DNA of 64,000 nt, taken from positions 434,406,730 through 434,470,729 of the forward strand of contig NC_081407.1 in the NCBI RefSeq assembly GCF_030272615.1, in the 5' to 3' direction. Position numbers and translations under genes: made by a program. Source of the DNA: Cryptomeria japonica (lineage: Eukaryota; Streptophyta; Pinopsida; Cupressales; Cupressaceae). The notes beneath the pieces were generated by a model. That model was not told the origin of the DNA. It worked only from the letters and a program-made list of their open reading frames with translations, and searched no databases. This document shows, in pieces, positions 47,031-59,021 of this stretch (positions within the stretch are counted from its first letter, which is position 1; every line of letters begins with the position of its first letter).

Positions 47031-48497
47031 TGTTACCTTGTCATTCGTACCTTATAACAAGAGTGAGTCACCTTGCAAAATTTTTAGTTGAGTCCTTGTC
47101 TTATTAAAAATTTGTTGGTTCAATCCCTAATCTGCATGTAAATCATTTATAAATCCTTAGCGTTAAGTTCCAATGGTCTGTTGAACCTCATGAACCCCTT
47201 GAACCATCTTGAACAGAGTTCATAGTGTTCATTTAGGTACTGCAGGTTCTAAGTTGTGTCTAAAACATTTTCGGGCTAACGTTCACTTAAGTGTTTTGCA
47301 ACAACTCTATTTCACGGTTGCAAGTGATATTTCATATATTCTTTCTCCAAACTGTGAACCATTTGAACCTAGTTCAAACAGTTCAGTGATGTTCAAATTG
47401 TTTGATGAAGTTCAAGGTTCAAGCTCTGCATGTTTGATTTTATGACAGTCATATAGACCCGCACACAGTAGCTCATATCTTTTTACTCAAACATTATTTT
47501 TGAAATCGCACTGGTCATAATTCAGAAAACTACGTTGCGACCAACATATCCAAAATTGATAAAGATCCAATGGTGAAAACAAAAGTTATGGGCCCCGCAC
47601 CGAGATAGATTTTGACTGTCACAAATATTTTCAGTCCGCCCAGCATAATTTATATATTTATTTTGAGAGTGCCATGTGTCCAAATAATATTATAAACTTT
47701 AGAGAATTATATTTTTAATGTTTATAAATATTTTATGCTATAAAAAAAGAGTAATGGGGAAAGTGAAAAGCGTAAGTGAAAAGGTTTTTCAAGATTCGGT
47801 TATAAAAACTGAATAAAGATTTCATGTAACTATTTATTGTGAAAGGATTGAAAGAGGAGGGGTTGTTTTTCTTTTTCTTTTCTTCCAGCAGCCTGTGGGT
47901 GAGGGAGAGTAGATTTTTATTTGTAAGGGAGGAGTTGAAGCTTTTCTAAGCAATGCTTTGTACAAAAAATATCAATCTTTGAGTTGATTTCTAGACACGA
48001 ATAGAATGCAGATGATATCTTCAATCTTTGTGTTGTTGATATTCTTCTCATGGCTGTAGCTGGACTTTGAGCCTTTGCAGTTGTTTATTAATGTCTTTTC
48101 TATTATAATCCATTGTGTATGTGGATTTATTACAAGTCTGTGTGCTTGAAAGTAAGCCATATTGGAGCAACGACTTTTTAGTCCAAATGCTATCCATAAG
48201 TGCAGAAAATTAAACTTTGATTTAATTGTCTTCATTTATATATGTTTTGTAAGTCTTTGGCATTCATTTTCATGGCTATGGATGAATGTTATTTTCCTTT
48301 ATTGCTTTCTAGTTAAAAGCATATCAACAATTTAATTCCTTGTAAATCTTCTAAGAGGGAGTTGTACCTCTCATTTTAGAGGAAGATTATCACTTCAATG
48401 ATAATCTATCCAACTATTAGTACTCTTTGTCCTTCATTCTGGGCATTTTGAGTTTATTTGTATAGTTATCTTTGAAGGACAAATCTGTTCACTAACA
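47031..48497 (+). repeat. 3' LTR of the nested element
   Basis: It is 1,467 bp and the counterpart of 43853-45343. The ends TGTTACC and CTAACA are intact. Small deletions relative to the left copy occur, for example near 47665 and 48178. Confidence 0.92.
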
Positions 48498-48502
48498 ACC
48501 TG

Positions 48503-49323
48503 TTAGGATCCGACTAAACCGTGTTAGGAGTGACCTTGTAAGAGGATTTTCTTGCTGCAACTATTAGGGAGACAACAAGTACAAATGATCTCAGTATAAC
48601 ACCTTCAATGTCTGATAAGATCCGCTTTAGATTATTACAACATCACATATACTTCATCTCTCAACTCCTCTGATCACCACACTATTAGAAATACAAAAAT
48701 CGCTAAATGATCCATCACACTTTCAAGCTCATACTCATATATCCCTTCATACCTCATCACACATTTTAAATTATCATTAGGTCAGCTAGAACCTTGTTAC
48801 AATTCCATGGGTTCAATGCATCTATACATTCTTACATTGCACACTTTAGTTATGTCGGCCACCGCCATAACAAATCCAATTCTATGTCGTTTTACCGATC
48901 AAAGTGATTTTCATCACTACCGGTTAAGTCTCAGTCAGAATACCTTCTCTATCAATCAGATCTCGTTCATCTGATCAAATCTGCACATGCGGTCACGAAC
49001 ATAACTCCATCAACTAGCCTTCATTGTTGTTGTAAAACCATATCATCTCATTCTTCATAGATTTCCTGTCTAGGTTGTCAGAATATAATATTGTTTGTCT
49101 TTTACCGGTTAAAGTCCTAATTACTGGTTTTGATAAAATTGTCTCTTCTTACCGGTTAAGCCTTGTCGGTTGACCTATAGGACTTAGATGACTGTAAAAA
49201 CATAGTTGCCATCAATGACAACATACAACATAGTCACCATACAACAATCTAATCAAACATGTGCCGGTTGCATCAAGCAAACAAACAATTACCGGTTAAA
49301 GATCAAATGATCAAATTCCAATA
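48503..49323 (-). repeat. 5' LTR of the SIRE-like element, right part
   Basis: It continues the LTR interrupted at 43852 and matches 37120-37919. It keeps four perfect TACCGGTTAA words (48918, 49103, 49150, 49290). The outer end reads CCAATA instead of CCAACA, a terminal mutation, and is followed by the target duplication GTTTAT. Confidence 0.9.
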
Positions 49324-49329
49324 GTTTAT

Positions 49330-50197
49330 AACACTTAGTTCTAAGTTTAGATTTTTTAGATTCTTTATTTGATTAATATTCTACTTCTTTATTTAATTAG
49401 CTTAAATTGTTGCGCTAAAGTTTAGATTAATTGTTTGTTTGTTTTATTAGATTAAAATAAGTTGAATATAGATGTGTTTACTTCTGTAAACTCGCAAATA
49501 TATGCATTATAATATAATATAATTTTATTTGAGAATTTAGGGTGTTTCTGTTGGATTACTCATAGTCTATACCCACACTTTGTTATCTCATGAAAAATAT
49601 TTCTATGTTATGATTGGTTAAAAAAAAAATCTCATCTCATTATTATGTCATTTCCAAACTAAAGTATTGTTAAGATATTATAAAATCTAGTTGTAGCATT
49701 AAAACAAATTATTCACATATCAAGCTTGTGTGTCTAAAAATGAGAGCATTGGGTGGAAGTCATTTTGTGAGACCTAAAGGAGAACTCACCAAATCTCATG
49801 GTCATTAAAGTAGTAGAAAAAAGTAAAGTCTTAAAATAAATTCAATAAGTAATTGAACTTACATGCTTTAATAAAATATTTGAATGAGAGACTGCCCATT
49901 AGGACACTATCATCAAAATCGTTCAATAAAATATCAATTGTCTACATGAAGAAGTTAGTGTCTTATACATAATTAGCACACCTCAAGTCAACATCACCAC
50001 CATTGATCATAGTGGTAGTACTTTTAAACCATATAAACATAAGTAATCTTCCAATTGAACGTCAATGATGTATGTGTGCACCTTTTTTTGATTTGTGGAC
50101 AATAATGATGAGTCATATTTGGCAAGTATAATCTTGTCCTTCACCAAGCATGTTTATGACAATAGAGTTTTTTAATTAATTACTTCATCTTGGAACT
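49330..50197. other. AT-rich intergenic DNA
   Basis: No gene or repeat is recognised between the LTR element and the gag-like relics. Confidence 0.5.
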
Positions 50198-50844
50198 TTG
50201 CAAACCACTCGTTTCATTTATTTTTATGAGGATAAGTTTCTTGCTAAAGCATTCCTAACAAGATTGAGTGGTCATGCATTTATATTGTTTTATTCATTTT
50301 TTGGTTCTTTTATCATTTCTTTTAAGTCTTTGGATAATGCTTTCGTAAAACACCTTTACTGTAATATTGAGCATAATACAACTATTTCTCAAATCATACA
50401 ATGTAGGCAAAAAGAACACAAGCTGATGAACTATTATAGTTTTTAGAGTTCAATCTCTAATCACTAATATGAGTTTTGCACTATATTATATGGGCATTCA
50501 ATGTATATTTATTGATAATTTATTTTCACTCTTCAAACGTTTATTTTCAAGAGGATAAGTTACTTGATAAATTATATGCAATAAGCTTGGTTGGTCATGC
50601 ATTTACATTATTTTGTTCATTGTCTTGTGCTTCTATCACTTCCTTTAAGGACATGAAAAATACTTCCATGACACAATTCCATGATATCATTAAGCACAAG
50701 ACATGTATTGCTCAAGCCATGCAATGTACGAAAGAAGAACTCGAGCCAATTAAGGATTGTATTTTTAAGATTTTAAGCTTTGATTACAAATATATAAATT
50801 TATTGACAATTCACTTCCACTCTTCAAAAGACAGTTTGTTGTAA
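50198..50844 (+). pseudogene. Two tandem relics of a Gypsy-type gag
   Basis: 50198-50446 reads EDKFLAKAFLTRLSGHAFIL then ITSFKSLDNAF-like words (FKSLDNAFVKHLYCNIEHNT) and IQCRQKEHK. 50540-50800 repeats this as EDKLLDKLYAISLVGHAFTL, CASITSFKDMKN and MQCTKEELEP. The pattern 'LAK.F..SL.G.A..W...L..SITSF..L...F...' is that of the retrotransposon gag core of plant Gypsy elements, as in the gag at 57.6-58.2 kb. The copies are about 340 bp apart and diverged. No other element parts were recognised nearby. Confidence 0.5.
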
Positions 50845-53555
50845 GCCTTATCATTTATTTTTAAATTTATGTGATGATGTGTGTTCTTTATTGGAAGATC
50901 CTCTTTTATATGTATTCTTCAAACTAGCACTTCCCCTTATGGTTAAATTTAAGATTGTTATCACATTTGGACAATGGGGGTTGAAAAGATGTGCCTTTTG
51001 TTAATCATTATGATGATCAATATGCACATATCAAAGAAAATGGATTAAGATAAATCACTAGTTTGAGGAGCCTCCACTTATTGTATTGGAATAATTCTCG
51101 CAAATGATCTTATTTTTTTGTGTATTCTTAATACATGTTAGGATTATAGGTGTCAAAACACCTTGCAATCCTAAAGTATTTTTTTAATCATAGATGATAA
51201 ATCATGCTTGATCTCTAAGAAAAGTTAAGAGAGTAAAATTAGACACCCCATGTATGTGGGGATATTTTTGTTATTATTTTATTGTCTTACATGTATGGTA
51301 TTTATCACAAGAGATTTCAAAATAAGTCAAACAAGCTAAGAGTTGTGGAGCATCTTCCTCATCTCGAGCCATGACAAAACATTAATTTGCCCTCATGGAG
51401 CACCCAAAATTGGGAAGGGCTTAATGAGAGATTATGAATATTGTGATGGGATTTATGATGCTTGTGTGGTGTAAGAAGAGTTACATTCTATTCTAGGAGT
51501 TTGACCAAAAAAATATTGATGTTATATTTTGGCATGGAGATTATGGCCACCCAATATTGGGTTCATAGTATTTTTCCCTTGTTTTGTAAACCATTGAAAG
51601 TTTCTTATTTTTATTGTCCTACACACATAGAGGTTACTTAAAAGTTTTATGGCTGCATAATAGTACCAAGATGCTATCCAATCGAGGAGAGAAGTTTGTT
51701 GGCTATTTTCTATTGATTAAAAATATCAATATAGACTTGTTCTCTCTTTAATGGTATAAATTTTTCATGTAAGGGTTTCTTCATGTGCATCCGGTGCCTC
51801 TTGACACACTATTATGGTTTGTTGAACTTATATGCTTTCTCCATTCCATTATATTATATAATACATGAATATTTAAAAATATGTACACCTAATTTGATGT
51901 TATTGTTGGAATAGTTCACTTTGTATTTCAACTCCATTGATGTGTTTGAGCTTGCACCACAAGGTTAAATATTGTTGTGGCTAGCATCACATACACCTAC
52001 ATTCTAAAAATAGATGCATTATATTAAAATTTATTTTTTAGATCTTATAAATAAAGGGATGATATTGGTTGAGCATATTCATGAGTGTATACACTTACTT
52101 CCCTTGATGAGGCTAGTCAAATGAAATCAAATGATGATGTTTCGTCTAACATTAGTTTGTATATTGGTTTTTAAGATTATATTCCACCATATGTTGATAT
52201 TGCATGTGAGAAAAAATAAAGCACATAATACAACAAATAAATTAGTTCTTCTACATCACACTTATGTTCATGGGTACATATATTTTATGATGACATGTAT
52301 AGTCTTACAAGTGACATTGGCTTCAACGATACATTTTTAGAACATATTATAGATGCACCCAATGGGGATAATTTCATTGGGCAGTCATTCTTACTTATTG
52401 TTACATTTTGTACTTATGATATTCTTTCTTGACTTTGTGTCTATGTTGTGTTTTTTCCATGTTCCTAATTAGCATGTAGATGATGCAAATACACCTTTAG
52501 TGGTGTATGTAAATAAAAGTGGTTTCAAACATGCTTTTTTGTTTCTTCATTTCTATTTTGAAATTTGCTTATGTTTCTCTTTTTGTAATCTTCCTCGTTT
52601 ATTTATCCATTGACCTTACATGCCTTACATTTTGACCTACTGTTATGATATGTTTGTCGTGTATCTCCTAGTTTCATTTCACCTCTTATATCATGTCTCA
52701 TGCCTTGTTTTCCCACTTAGGGGAATCTTCCTATGGTTTTTATGTTCTTCATTTAGTGTAAGGACCTCCATTATATTAAATTAGTATAATCTAAAAAATA
52801 TGCATACTTATACTAACATATATATCGACTCACTCAAGAATATAAGAATAGAGTATGATATTATATTTTGACATATTGTATTAGTACAAAAGCCAATGAC
52901 TAGGCTAGACATAAGGAAACAATTTTATTTACATGAAACCTTAAGGTCAAATATACAAAGGGTACATTGAGTACAAACTGAAGACAACCTTAACATGATC
53001 TCCTAACATACTATCTCCCATGAGCACACCTCGAGCCATAACACCATCAGAGCACTTATCCACCAAACCATGAAGTTTTACACTCCCTTGAAATTCTCCC
53101 TAAAATGAAGAATACCTGGCCCAACATAAGGATGCCTAGCAATTAGAAATTGGGACGAGTAATAGAATTTGTGCAACGTGATATATCTACATTCTAATGC
53201 TAATGTAACAACATCGTGATATGGCAGAGAGTATGAGACAATTATCAAAAGTAGTAGCATATACTAATATTAAATTATTCAAATAATCTTTGGCCAAAGC
53301 ATACTTTTAATTCATTTGTCAACATATAGACATAGGGTGACAATAAATCCTTATATGTTCCTCCATATTCAACAACGCCCGAAAATACATAAACACATTG
53401 AAGACACAAGAATAAAACCATGCATAAATTATTAAAGTCAAAGAATCATTGACTCACACAATACATCACAAACAAGTACATATCCATTGATATATGATGA
53501 GAATGATGATAGACGAAAATATTTCCTTAATAAGCACATTTATTACATATCTAAT
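50845..53555. other. AT-rich intergenic DNA
   Basis: No reading frame or repeat worth naming. It may include further eroded parts of the element that left the gag relics. Confidence 0.45.
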
Positions 53556-54795
53556 TGTAATGGTGGGAAAAAGATGAGTGATAGATCAAGAGGAAAACTA
53601 ACCCTTTCCCTCAAAGAGAGATGAGAGTTTCACTATTGATTATCCTTCAAGCACCTTTCACCATTACATTAGGAAGATAAGGGATAATTCACTAGATTCA
53701 ATCTCCACACAAAGATGATAGATTTAATTCTAAATGAATTAAGAATGTTAGGATGATCCCTTCTTCCTTTGTTTGATTTAGAAAAGAAATTGATTGAATT
53801 ATATAGTGCAAAAGTGACAAAAGAATCGATTATAACTTGAGATCGAAATATGGGATGAAGTTGTGCACCTGGATCTGGCAGTAAAATGTTGAGACGAAGT
53901 TGCCCTGCGAATTTGACGAAAAGTTGTCCGGACCGTGGCAGGAATGTACACAGTTCTCCAAAAAATCTGCGAAACAAAAAGGGTTTTTTTGCCTCTACAA
54001 ATGAAGCCCGAATCCGAAACTACAACTGCGCACCTGCAACCTACACACAAAAAGGAGAGGGAAATGTGTTGGTATTAGGGGTTTGCCTTTAGGTCAAATC
54101 CCAGTTTTGGAATTAACCAAGTAATGAAAGAAAGTACTTGCAAGTAGATGTAAATGAAAGATTGAATTGTAAATCACCTCAAGGGAGGTTGTAGTAGCAA
54201 TGTTGATAGAAATGCTTGTGTAGAATTGAATGTTGAAAGAGATCTCCTCTTCAATGGTTGAATCCTTGACTTGAATGCAACACCTAGCCTTGAAGGGAGA
54301 CTTGAGAATGCTCAATGCCGCAAAAGAATGCTTGAATGCTTTTGATCGCTTATGACCCTATCAAAATTTCACCTCCTGAACTTATCCAACTTATGCAAAT
54401 GAGAGAGTGCATGCCCCCTTAAATACATGTTTGAAGGATTTGAATTTTTTCACGAGCCGACATTGGGGAGATTTCCTGCTCACTGCACAACCCACAATGC
54501 ATGCTCTAGAAAGGTCCTGCCCCAAAATAGGGCAGGGACAAAGGCGCCATGCCCCTGTACTGGGAGGGAAAGGGCACCATGCCCCTGTCCAAGGGGGGAT
54601 AGGGGCGTGGCGCCCCTGTCCTACCCCTTTCTCCAGGGAAGAGTGCGGACAAAGTGATGCAGAGGCCAAGGAAAAAGTTGTTTTCACAAGCCGAGCACTC
54701 TTCGGTCTCCGATCAAGCTAGAGGATTCGATTTCACATGTGTGAGGACCCTAATGCAGTCATAAATTGCTAGGGTCACAATTTTATGACACTACA
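53556..54795 (-). repeat. 3' LTR of the gag-protease element
   Basis: It is 1,240 bp. Near 54535-54630 it holds a GC-rich block with GGCGCCATGCCCCTGT and its near-complement AGGGGCGTGGCGCC, able to form a strong hairpin. The other LTR carries one unit less there. Confidence 0.92.
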
Positions 54796-55716
54796 TTTAG
54801 CCCCCACTTTAGCGAGAGTATAAGTGTACGCCAATACTGTCGATAAAGTACAAGGAAACAAGATTGAAAGACTTCTACCATGTCAAGGAGGAAAGATGCG
54901 CCAAGCCCCCAGTGGACTTAGGATCTTACGAATTTGATTGAAAAAGTAGAAGGGAAGATCAAGAAGGGGAGAACCATGACTGCAAGTAGAAAATTTCCCT
55001 TCACTATGAGTCATGAAAGCAAGGATAAAAAGATTACAAAGAAAAGCAAAGTTCACTAAGTAATTCTAAGTATCACAAGAAGGAAAGTGAACGGAGTGTA
55101 TGCCCCCACGTTAAAGCGATCACACACGCCTTTTCAGGAGAAATTAATTTAAGGTAGGATACACCCAAGAGAAAGAGAAGAGAGGGAGCACATTATCGCA
55201 AGGATTTAGTCCCCAATCAAGGTATAAACCCAAGGATAATGAAAACGAAACACGAGGTAGTGTGGCTTTCCTCGAGGTCAGTATGTTGTATGATAACTCA
55301 TGTATATCATGTATGTATATGCATATAATAATTTTCATTCCCCAAAGAAGGACACTACCTTAGAAGAAAGGGAAGAGAGGATGTCTTTTGAGTCAACATC
55401 AAAGAGACCAAGAGAAGATCTCAATGCTTTGCATCGTCCCCAAGTAGACGTTAAGGGAACAATAGAAGAACATGGATACATATAGAATAATGGTCACAAA
55501 ATAGAAAGAAAGGAGAGAGAAATATCTATAGTGCTAATATTTCTATTATATCATGACATCCGCCTCTCGATCTTGCTGATCACTATTTCGGGAAGGCGAG
55601 AAACACGCCAGAGGAGCGACATCGAGCACAACAGATGGAGCTATCACAAGATCCAAATGAGGACTATGCTCATGTGGTAAGTCACTTTGTTCGATTCTAG
55701 GAGATAGGATTAAAGT
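54796..55716 (-). other. Polypurine tract and 3' untranslated part
   Basis: On the minus strand CTAAAGTGGGGGCTAAA directly precedes the LTR start TGTAGTGTC, a good polypurine tract (54796-54812). The rest, to the end of the coding remnant, is non-coding. Confidence 0.7.
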
Positions 55717-57000
55717 TTATGAAAACTCATCCGATAAATGTTTGTCCACATCAACATACTCATACTCACTATTAGAAGCATTGGGAGTTGTATTACCATT
55801 ATGAATAACATTTTCACCCATTTCTTCATCAAAGTTTAAAGCAAGAGGAGCAAGAACGCGAATAGGAGTAAAACCATCACATGTTTTATGCAACTTATGA
55901 TTTGGAGATGTTGGTTGAACATCTTGCTTAGGAGAAAAGGGAATCATATCAACTGTTGGAGTTTGAGGAGATTGAGTATTTTGAGGGATAACGTCACGAG
56001 CTCGAACATGACATCTTTGCGGCATTCTCTCACACAACGATTTTGTCGAGTCTTAGTGGAAGGTTGAGAACGAGGAGGAACATTTGAACAAGTAGGAACA
56101 AGTCTCTCCTTTATAGTGGAAGGTTTAGGTTGAGGTCTTTTTGGTTGAACAATAGGAGAGGCCGACCTCTTCTCTTGATAAGAGGAAGGAGGTGGAACTG
56201 CGCTATAGAAAGGAGGAATATTAGGTGTAGGAAGGAGACCAAGTCCATCATGGGGAGGAGGTATAGATCTAACCTTAGGAAGAATATTGGTGTTCTCCTT
56301 AAGATAAGGTAAATTCACATCCATAGGAGTAGGTGGATAATTTTCTTTAGGAGGAAGATTAGTTCTATCCGAGAGGGTAAGAACCTCATCTTGAAGAATA
56401 ATAGGAATGTCAAGTATTGGAGATCTAGGTTGACTTAAGGATAAGATCATACTTTTCTTCCATTTTTTATAAGATTGAAAAAGAGCATCGCTCCTTGATG
56501 GAAGAGATTGAAATTGTTTAGGCCAAAAGAGATCAATAGGAACATCGAGGCTTCTTTCGGATGGACGAAATAAGCTATGGTTCATGATTATGATTTCTCC
56601 ATTGTGAGGAAATTTAAGACACTTGCAGATTGGAGAAGCAATAGCCTTCATGGAAGATGGCCAAGGATAGCCCAACTTCACATGAAATTGCTCAAAAGAA
56701 GGTATGATAATAAAGTCAAGATCCATGGATTTAGCATGGACCTCAACGGGAAGAGTGATAGAACTAATGGTAGGACAAGAGAAACCATCAAATAACTTCA
56801 CAACTACATTATAAGCATCATATAATGGTTTATTCAATCGTAAAGTGAAAAGATACTCTTCAGTTATGACATTGACCATGCAAGAGGGATCAATCAGGGC
56901 ACCACAACAAGGGATATCCTTAACCTTTGCAACTATGTATAAATGGCCATCAGGTGCTCTAATGGTCTCACTAGGGTCAAATTGGATCCTTAGGTGAATC
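55717..57000 (-). pseudogene. Degenerate aspartic protease with proline-rich tail
   Basis: On the minus strand the reading HLYIVAKVKDIPCCGALIDP leads into SCMVNVITEEYLFTLRLNKP (56950-56820). This is the retroviral-type protease start, where Gypsy elements have a D-S/T-G active site; here it reads D-P-S. It continues FIIIPSFEQFHVKLGYPWPS. From about 56600 the frame turns Pro- and Ser-rich (TNLPPKENYPPTPMDVNLPY) with no polymerase motif. Near 56030 it shifts frame and ends at 55717 with EYVDVDKHLSDEFS. Confidence 0.68.
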
Positions 57001-57049
57001 TTGTGCTTCTACCATATTAACCAAATTTGGAGCCATACAGATGAGTGTT

Positions 57050-59021
57050 TCAGAAGAGAGAATTAGGCACAATCTCAATAACGTTAGAGGTATGAGATGA
57101 CAAGGGATCAATGAAAATCTTAAGATTTTGATTAGGAGGAGCAACTAATTTATTCTCTTTATCATTCACACCTGCCACAGATATAGTATTATTATCAATC
57201 AAGTCTTGAACCTTATGTTTCAATGCAAAACATTTCTCAGTATCATGACCAGGTTGACGATGAAATTGGCAAAAGGAATTGTTATCAAAATGAGGAGATG
57301 CAAGTTTGGAAGGATCAACTTGTTTTATAGGAGGAAGTTTGATAACATTTCTATGTAATAACAGAGACATAATACTATGTAAAGATTCATTCAAAGGAGT
57401 AAACTATCTTTCTCTTTGGAAAAATTTAGAAATAGGAGGCACACCTGTTGTAGCATTCACATGGTTGTTGTTGATTGGATCATTGAACTTGATGAAGCTT
57501 TTTGTTGGTTTGAACTTCACAAACGGTTGTTGAACACTCTCCCCCTTATCACTTGGAGCCATAAGAGTGGATTCCTCTATTTGACTCATAGCTAGTTGAT
57601 AATTGTGGAGTGTTGCACACAACTACGAAAAGGAAGTAAACTCTGACATAAGAAGCTTTTCCCTGATATCTTTTTGTAAATTAGAAATGAAAATTCTTTG
57701 AATATCATTATCAGGCACATGAAAAGAAATTTGAGCACACAAATTCTTATATCTACCAATGAAATCAATCACTTTTTCTTTAACACCTTGTTTACAATGC
57801 ATTAAATCAATTAGAGTGATTTTAGGACCTATGTTGTTTTGAAATTGCTGGATGAAAGCATTTGCTAGTTGTTGAAAAGAAGTGATAGAATAAGAAGGCA
57901 AAGAGAAATACCATTGTAAAGTCTTATCTCTTAATGTTCTTGTAAACAATTTTGCAAGCAATCGTTGATCATAAGCAAAATCAGTACACAAGGTTTGAAA
58001 TGTTTTGACATGTGTAAGAGGATCACGTTTTCCATTATAGAGTTCCAATTGAGCGATCTCAACATGTTTAGGTGGCATGACTTTAACAATATCAATAGAA
58101 AGTGGGCTCGCAACATCAAAGGTGGACACACTAAACTTGGATTGACTCATGGAATCAATTTGTTGTTGTAAGGAAGACACAGTTTGGGCAAGATTGTTGA
58201 TTGTTATTTTGGTGGAAGAATTCATGTTAGACATAGGTTATTGAGAAGGTGGTGTGATGTTGTTGAAAGAAGGCATGGACTGAGAATAAGGTGGTGGGAC
58301 ACTATGATAAGTAGGCATAGGTGATGATTGGGTAGGAAAAGAGACACTTAAAGGAGGAATAAAGTTGTTGAAGGAATTGCCCCTTGTGTCACACTGATTG
58401 GTTGAGGAATAGTGGTTGAGGAATATTCATGGAAGACATAGGTAATGGAGGATTAAATGAAGAAAAGGGATTGCCCCCATGACTTATGGTTGTAGGAATG
58501 AGTTTTTGAGTTGAAGTAGCCATGATGTGGGATGTGAAATTAGGAATACTAGTCATATGATTGGTCAAAGGAATAGAGGAATTGACTTGTGTTGAAGGTT
58601 GTGAGTAACCTAGGGTTTCGACACAACTCTTGATAGGCATGACATTAGAATCAACAATATGTGCAATGCCATGCAATATATCAATTCCATTCTTATCACT
58701 TTGAAGCATGCGTTTAAGACCTTCAATTAATGGAAGAGCTTCACTATTAGGGTACTCTTGAGACATCCGTTATTGAAAACTGTCAAATTGATTGTCCAAT
58801 GCAGAAAGTTGAGCTAAAGAAACCCTAGTTAAAGCTTCTTCTTCATCATGAGATCCATCAATAGGCATATGATTAGGATGAGAAGAATTAGCATGATCCT
58901 CATTAAAGAAGTCACCCAAATTAGGCTCCATCTCCTCGGTAATTACACCTTGGGAAGCTTTAATTCTAATGCTTTGTCTAACGGGGATAGGATAGGTAGG
59001 ACTAATAGTGGTAAAGCTCAT
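57050..59021 (-). pseudogene. Gypsy-type gag, broken
   Basis: The N-terminal region (59021-58389) is Ser/Thr/Pro-rich with one stop at 58770. The gag core at 58234-57623 reads QLELYNGKRDPLTHVKTFQT, LLAKLFTRTLRDKTLQWYFS, SITSFQQLANAFIQQFQNNI and VIDFIGRYKNLCAQI. After a stop at 57623 the frame continues to a zinc knuckle, CQFHRQPGHDTEKC, followed by FALKHKVQDLIDNNTI (near 57285-57190), as in plant Gypsy gag, and ends at 57050. A frame change lies near 58390-58235. Gag normally assembles particles and packages the element RNA. Confidence 0.82.

Larger units (their letters stand above)
43853..48497 (+). mobile_element. Nested non-autonomous LTR retrotransposon with an unassigned ORF
   Basis: Two direct repeats of about 1.48 kb (43853-45343 and 47031-48497) enclose 1.69 kb. 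Ends are TGTTACCTTG...CACTAACA. ACCTG flanks both sides (43848-43852, 48498-48502), and removing the element restores the host LTR. Inside are a primer-site-like sequence, one broken ORF and no gag or pol motif. In size and content it is like the large non-autonomous LTR derivatives of plants, except for its coding region. The plus orientation is inferred from the primer site, a TATA box in the LTR and the ORF. Confidence 0.9.
36695..49323 (-). mobile_element. SIRE-like LTR retrotransposon without pol, carrying a large unassigned ORF
   Basis: Minus-strand order is 5' LTR (43428-49323, split by another element), primer site, gag with four zinc knuckles, a 560-bp spacer, a 3.4-kb broken coding region, triple polypurine motifs and 3' LTR (36695-37919). 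GTTTAT flanks both outer ends (36689-36694 and 49324-49329). The ends, primer site and PPT are like those of the Copia element at 13.5-20.7 kb, but no protease, integrase, RT or RNase H motif is present. It would need enzymes from an autonomous relative. Confidence 0.85.

Noticed and set aside
54391..54687. Overlapping frames rich in Pro, Cys and Gly in the LTR
   Set aside because: They come from the GC-rich hairpin block inside the LTR and differ between the two LTR copies.
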